A stretch of DNA of 64,000 bases, from NCBI GenBank assembly GCA_030018005.1, contig JASEGT010000001.1, positions 34,271 to 98,270 of the forward strand. Reading direction: 5' to 3'. This DNA is from Actinomycetota bacterium. Its GTDB lineage: Bacteria; Actinomycetota; Aquicultoria; Aquicultorales; Aquicultoraceae. Positions 60,691 through 64,000 of the stretch are shown in pieces. Position 1 is the first letter of the stretch; every line of letters begins with the position of its first letter. The position numbers and the translations under genes are program-made. Below the pieces are notes generated by a model, which saw only the letters and a list, made by a program, of their open reading frames with translations, had not been told where the DNA came from and ran no database searches.

Positions 60691-61634
60691 TCCTGCTCCT
60701 TGGGGGCACAACCGAGGCCCGCCTGCTGCTGGAAAAACTCACCGAAGAGCGCATCCCCGTCATTTTCAGCACCGCCTACGAGTTCGCCGGCGAGTTTATC
60801 GACTCGCTTGCGGTTGAGAACCCCCTTGTAAAGCATATCGCCGGTAAGCTCGACGCAGATGCGATGGTCGTGCTCATCGACAGCGAGAAGGTTGCGCTGC
60901 TCGTCGACGCGACCCACCCTTTTGCAACGGGCGTTTCCGAGAACGCGCGGGCGGCTTGCGAGGTTGCGGGTGTTCCGTATTTGAGGGTTGATCGAGCGCT
61001 CGCGGGTAAGGCGAATTATGAGAATATCGAGTACGCCAGGTCGATGGAGGAAGCGGCGCGTATCGCAGCAGGGCTGGCACAGGGGCAATCGCAAGTGCAA
61101 TCGCAGGGGCCGGGCGCGACGATATTTATAGCGACCGGCAGCAACCAGGCCGGCTTGTTTGCCGAGCGTATCGATATCTCGAAGCACCGCGTATACATCC
61201 GTGTTTTGCCCGGCGACGAGTCGGTCGCCAAGTGTCTAGAAGCGGGCTTTGCGCCCGAGCAGGTCATAACGGGTGTCGGCCCGTTCAGCGTAGAGGAGAA
61301 CGAGCGGCTGTGGAGGAGCCTCGGCGTCACGGTCGTCGTCACCAAAGAGAGCGGGCGCGAAGGCGGATTTCCAGAGAAAGTCGAAGCGGCGAAGCGGCTG
61401 GGTATTACGTTGGTGGTTGTCGAGCGCCCAGGTATTGTGCGTGAAGATGACAGTAGGGCTGATAAGGTCCTGGACTTTGGGGCCGATGAGGGTGTTGCCG
61501 GTAGTGATGCGGGTAGCGAATCTTGCGGTGAGGACGGTCTTAGTGCGGATGACGGGGGCGTGGCTGGTGCGGTTGAGGTTTCAGGTGTCGATGAAGCGAT
61601 GGCTGCCATAAAACGCGTTATCTGTAACGCGTGA
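60687..61634 (+). CDS. cbiJ: Cobalt-precorrin-6A reductase CbiJ
   Basis: A 315-residue NAD(P)H-dependent reductase of the corrin ring. LLLGGTTEARLLLEKL binds the cofactor, and DATHPFATGVSENARAACE and TGVGPFSVEENE are family motifs. The GTG at 60687 overlaps the cbiH stop and follows GAGGGG. Two low-complexity insertions are visible: QGQSQVQSQGPG near residue 131 and a glycine/aspartate/serine-rich stretch of about 40 residues near the C-terminus, both absent from typical CbiJ. Confidence 0.92.
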   Translation: MILLLGGTTEARLLLEKLTEERIPVIFSTAYEFAGEFIDSLAVENPLVKHIAGKLDADAMVVLIDSEKVALLVDATHPFATGVSENARAACEVAGVPYLRVDRALAGKANYENIEYARSMEEAARIAAGLAQGQSQVQSQGPGATIFIATGSNQAGLFAERIDISKHRVYIRVLPGDESVAKCLEAGFAPEQVITGVGPFSVEENERLWRSLGVTVVVTKESGREGGFPEKVEAAKRLGITLVVVERPGIVREDDSRADKVLDFGADEGVAGSDAGSESCGEDGLSADDGGVAGAVEVSGVDEAMAAIKRVICNA

Positions 61635-61663
61635 GAGCTGTGCCGTTTTTCAGCCCGATGTTT

Positions 61664-61710
61664 TCTTTGCACGCAGGAGGTCATCGGTTCGAGCCCGTTA
61701 TCCTCCACCA
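61664..61710 (+). pseudogene. 3' fragment of a tRNA-Ala (TGC) gene
   Basis: From the anticodon loop CTTTGCA through GCAGG, the AGGTC variable loop, the TTCGAGC T-loop and the acceptor end ATCCTCC plus encoded CCA, this matches the 3' half of tRNA-Ala. The 5' half (acceptor strand and D-arm) is absent upstream, and one T-stem pair is a T-T mismatch. Such 3' fragments are typical scars of integration at tRNA genes. Confidence 0.7.
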
Positions 61711-61738
61711 AGCCTTGGTGTTGATGCCAGGGCTTTTT
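61711..61738 (+). terminator. Rho-independent terminator after the tRNA fragment / cobalamin operon
   Basis: AGCCTTGG / CCAGGGCT (one T-G wobble) with an eight-base loop, then TTTT. It starts directly at the CCA end of the tRNA fragment and could end the cbi transcript. The remaining bases to 61933 contain no gene that I can support. Confidence 0.75.
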
Positions 61739-61933
61739 CAATAAAGCTGCTAAATATTCTAAGTTCAAATCCTATCCGGGGAGTACCTTTTTATCTTCAA
61801 TGCCCGATTTGCGCTTTCCGTACGGCTCGTCGAGGCTATTTTAGCTCAACCAAAGACCTTGATTAGCCAATAAACACGTTGGGTAAAACTACCGACTGTA
61901 AGCGAAGAAGTTTTCGTTGAGGGGAGATAAAAA

Positions 61934-63136
61934 ATGAGGCGCCAATCGATATGTAGTCGGCTAACAAGTTTATCGATATGTCTATTGCTTCTGCTGGTAT
62001 TCACACTACCCGTAGAAGCCATGCCGGCATTCGAAGACGATTTTAATGGTGTTGTAATCGATGCAACAAAATGGAATACAAGTATTGCTACTTCTGGTAA
62101 TCGATGGTGTTCAAGTACAGTAGCGGACCACGTAAGTAATCCAGGGCAGTGGTTAGATGTCTCTGTGCAGCCTCACTATGGTTTTACACAAGCACCACCT
62201 TATGGTTCAGTAATAGTAAGTGGCGGTGAGGCAAGTTTTAGTTCGGGGCTAAATAGGTCCTTCCCTTATGTGTGGAGAGGACCACCCAGCAAGCAGTCGC
62301 CATTCCCAGAAACGGGCGATTTTGTTCTTGAAGTCAGGATGAAGTTTAATTCGGTCCAACCGCATGGCACCGGTATTGCGGCTGTTGCTTGGGGCAACAC
62401 AGAGCCAACTGGAAACAACCCACCAGTTCCGTTTGGTGGACACGTTTTTAGTATTTGGGCTGATACTGGCATTGGTCCTTTCATCGCTTTTCTCGGCACA
62501 CCACTAATCTCTCAAGCCGAAAACCCCTTAACGTATCATACTTATAGATTAGAGTATGTTGATGGAAAGTACTCAGCATTTGTCGATGGGGTACTTCGGG
62601 CAGGCCCAACGGCTAACGGTCTCAGACCCAACACGATATGGATGGGCAACCCCGTGTTTACCCATTGGGGCATTATGGACTGGTGTGATTTTAATATTGA
62701 CCACATTTTCATAACTACGCCACAAATTCAAGTACCGGTCGATATCAAACCGCAGTCTTGCCCGAATCCAGTTAATATCAAAAGCAAAGGGGTATTGCCA
62801 GCAGCCATTATTGGTACAGCCGACTTCGATGTGACAAAGGTTGACCCAGCCTCAATTAGGCTTGAGGGCATAGCCCCTATCAGGTGGAGCTTTGAGGATA
62901 TTGCAACGCCGTTTGAGCCTTTTGTGGGAAAGAGCAAATCTTATGACTGTACAATCTGTGGCGCCGATGGATTTCTTGATCTCAATTTAAAGTTTGATGC
63001 GCAACAAGTATCAGCTGTGCTTGGTGAGGTTTCAGATAGGGATATTAAGGTGCTTAAACTGACCGGTAAATTAAAAGATGAGTTTGGTAGCACTCCCATA
63101 GCAGGAGAAGATGTAGTAGTTATTATCAATAAATAA
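61934..63136 (+). CDS. Secreted LamG-like (concanavalin-fold) protein
   Basis: A 400-residue protein. Residues 1-29 are a signal peptide (LSICLLLLLVFTLPVEA). About 33-263 form a concanavalin/LamG or glycoside-hydrolase-16-like beta sandwich: FEDDFNGVVIDATKWNT, FVLEVRMKFNSV, HTYRLEYVDGKYSAFVDGVL. Residues 266-400 match a C-terminal module seen in many environmental secreted proteins: VPVDIKPQSCPNPVNIKSKG, VLPAAIIGTADFDVTKVDP, DGFLDLNLKFDAQQV. No catalytic glutamates of GH16 are evident, so carbohydrate binding is more likely than hydrolysis. GAGGGGAGAT precedes the ATG. It is AT-richer than the backbone. Confidence 0.75.
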   Translation: MRRQSICSRLTSLSICLLLLLVFTLPVEAMPAFEDDFNGVVIDATKWNTSIATSGNRWCSSTVADHVSNPGQWLDVSVQPHYGFTQAPPYGSVIVSGGEASFSSGLNRSFPYVWRGPPSKQSPFPETGDFVLEVRMKFNSVQPHGTGIAAVAWGNTEPTGNNPPVPFGGHVFSIWADTGIGPFIAFLGTPLISQAENPLTYHTYRLEYVDGKYSAFVDGVLRAGPTANGLRPNTIWMGNPVFTHWGIMDWCDFNIDHIFITTPQIQVPVDIKPQSCPNPVNIKSKGVLPAAIIGTADFDVTKVDPASIRLEGIAPIRWSFEDIATPFEPFVGKSKSYDCTICGADGFLDLNLKFDAQQVSAVLGEVSDRDIKVLKLTGKLKDEFGSTPIAGEDVVVIINK

Positions 63137-63300
63137 CCCGGCCAATCACACCCCAACAAACAAAAGCTTCCCAGCCAGCGCAAAGAGTGCAGATATTGAG
63201 GGCTGCAAAAACGAGGATGATGTATTGGCGGCAATTGAGCGAGCCGTAGCACTAAAAAGCATAAGGGGAAGTCTAATGGTCAAAGCTAACCCGAAACCCC

Positions 63301-63309
63301 TGCTATAAT
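63301..63309 (+). promoter_or_regulatory. Extended -10 element
   Basis: TGCTATAAT is a perfect extended -10, but I see neither a -35 nor a gene immediately downstream. Confidence 0.25.
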
Positions 63310-63581
63310 CAAGCTTTTGTTGGCAGAAGGCGATAGCTAAACTACCTTATATAATGGGTCTTTCGTACCGGGTAATTTCTTTTCATTAGCAGGCTCTTTA
63401 ATAGTGCTCGTGTATTGTGTCCAGGCTTGGGTTTGGCTTGAGAGGATATCTTCAACACGCCAACCTCCACACTAAGAATAAAAGCCCTGACAGGACGATC
63501 GATTTTCTATTTCAAAGATCTTATGATTACATAGTTCGAACCTGATACCGGGAGCACGTTGCGTGAGCCCGAGAATATTTC

Positions 63582-63614
63582 ACAAAACCGCCTTGTGGGG
63601 CGGTTTTGTGTTTT
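63582..63614 (+). terminator. Strong bidirectional terminator
   Basis: An 11-base perfect stem ACAAAACCGCC / GGCGGTTTTGT with a six-base loop, followed by GTTTT; the A-run on the 5' side would serve the minus strand. Confidence 0.85.
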
Positions 63615-63797
63615 CCGGGTATCATTATGACGTAATACTATGGTTCAGATAAGCATCAACGAGGGTACCAATCGTTTATACAAGGTCGCCGAGGTTTGCT
63701 AGAAAGACCTATTGCCAATCCGGCCAGTTTAAATGCGCTGGCAAGCATATCTGTTAACTAGGTATTAAAAGCTATTTGAAAGAACATATTTAGCTAA

Positions 63798-63826
63798 TTG
63801 ACATTTACCTTCAATATAGTTAGAAT
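63798..63826 (+). promoter_or_regulatory. Strong sigma-A-type promoter near the window end
   Basis: A perfect TTGACA (63798-63803), 17-base spacer and TAGAAT (63821-63826). It points to the right edge, where a frame is open to the end of the window. Confidence 0.7.
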
Positions 63827-64000
63827 ACTGACAAGTAAATAAGGGTTAGGACTATCAGCGGAAGCGCAGGTAATCGGCTATTGCACTTAGTCGCTGCCGT
63901 AATACAACAAACTCAAAACCAAGAAGGATTCGGGAAAGCACTTAAGCGCCATAACACAAAGAACGCTTGGCGTCATCTATTTGATAATAAATGGGCACTG

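Larger units (their letters stand above)
63137..64000. other. Region without a convincing gene
   Basis: I find no gene I can support. A frame after the LamG gene reads ADIEGCKNEDDVLAAIERAV before stopping near 63308 and may be a remnant. At the right edge a frame open from 63839 to the window end encodes ISGSAGNRLLHLVAAVIQQT and further residues, behind a strong promoter; it could be the start of a gene continuing outside. The terminator and promoters are listed separately. Confidence 0.4.

Noticed and set aside
61755..61790. T-loop-like TTCAAATCC and CCGGGGAG near a U-run
   Set aside because: Only two or three T-stem pairs form and no D-arm or anticodon arm is visible; weaker than the tRNA-Ala fragment just upstream.
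63490..63560. Possible tRNA gene (TTCGAAC followed by an acceptor-like GGGAGCAC)
   Set aside because: The T-stem does not pair and no matching 5' acceptor strand exists within 80 bases upstream.
1..64000. CRISPR arrays, insertion sequences, prophage genes, rRNA operons
   Set aside because: No regularly spaced repeats, transposase or phage structural genes, and no rRNA sequence were found; the only recombinase is the chromosomal XerD.

Overview
The window is a chromosomal segment of an anaerobic, Gram-positive-type bacterium that looks like a deep or uncultured actinobacterial lineage. I infer this from gene order: tlyA-nadK-recN-steA-steB ... pyrG ... nudix-xerD ... scpA-scpB is the order known from mycobacteria (the Rv1694-Rv1710 neighbourhood). 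The anaerobic character comes from an oxygen-independent cobalamin pathway (CbiX/D/G type), an archaeal-type FBP aldolase/phosphatase and a respiratory NrfHA nitrite reductase. No rRNA gene or complete tRNA gene is visible, so the taxonomic call stays tentative.

Region 1 (1-34474) is a dense housekeeping backbone, nearly all on the + strand with short gaps or overlaps. It runs from accC (partial), nusB, xseB, ispA, dxs, tlyA, nadK and recN into a cell-division/envelope block: a degenerate LytM protein, SteA, a SteB/MctB-like protein, two glycosyltransferases, an alkaline-phosphatase-fold membrane protein and a MraY/WecA-like transferase. Then come pyrG, an M20 peptidase, a DUF3866 protein, a NUDIX hydrolase, xerD and deoB. 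Three minus-strand genes follow (FBP aldolase/phosphatase, a DivIVA-Roadblock fusion, a LolA-like membrane protein), then pdp, cysK, a DHH-CBS-tRNA nucleotidyltransferase fusion, an M50 protease, trpS, scpA and scpB.

Region 2 (about 34480-45500) is an 11 kb accessory island lying between scpB and an rsuA/rluB-type pseudouridine synthase, genes that are often neighbours. It is full of toxin-antitoxin modules and debris: hicBA (minus), a mazF without mazE, a mazE with only a mazF stub behind a duplicated promoter, a broken hicB, a second intact hicBA, and a DUF5674 two-gene module. It also carries a guanidinium-exporter gene (gdx) and a frameshifted second copy inside a segmental duplication, a secreted subtilase, nrfHA, a methyltransferase, an SRPBCC protein, a TspO-like protein and a frameshifted membrane zincin.

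Region 3 (46617-61738) is a cobalamin locus on the + strand: a good sigma-A-type promoter, a B12 riboswitch, then cobU, cobQ, cbiB, cobO, pduX, cobD, cbiA, a cbiX-cbiC fusion, cbiD, cbiE, cbiL, cbiF, cbiG, cbiH and cbiJ. Together these cover cobalt insertion, most ring methylations and contraction, amidation, aminopropanol-arm supply, adenosylation and the start of nucleotide-loop assembly. cbiT, cobS and cobT are not in the window.

Region 4 (61635-64000) starts with the 3' part of a tRNA-Ala gene and a terminator, continues with a secreted LamG-like protein, and ends in about 860 bases with no convincing gene but a strong terminator and a strong promoter.
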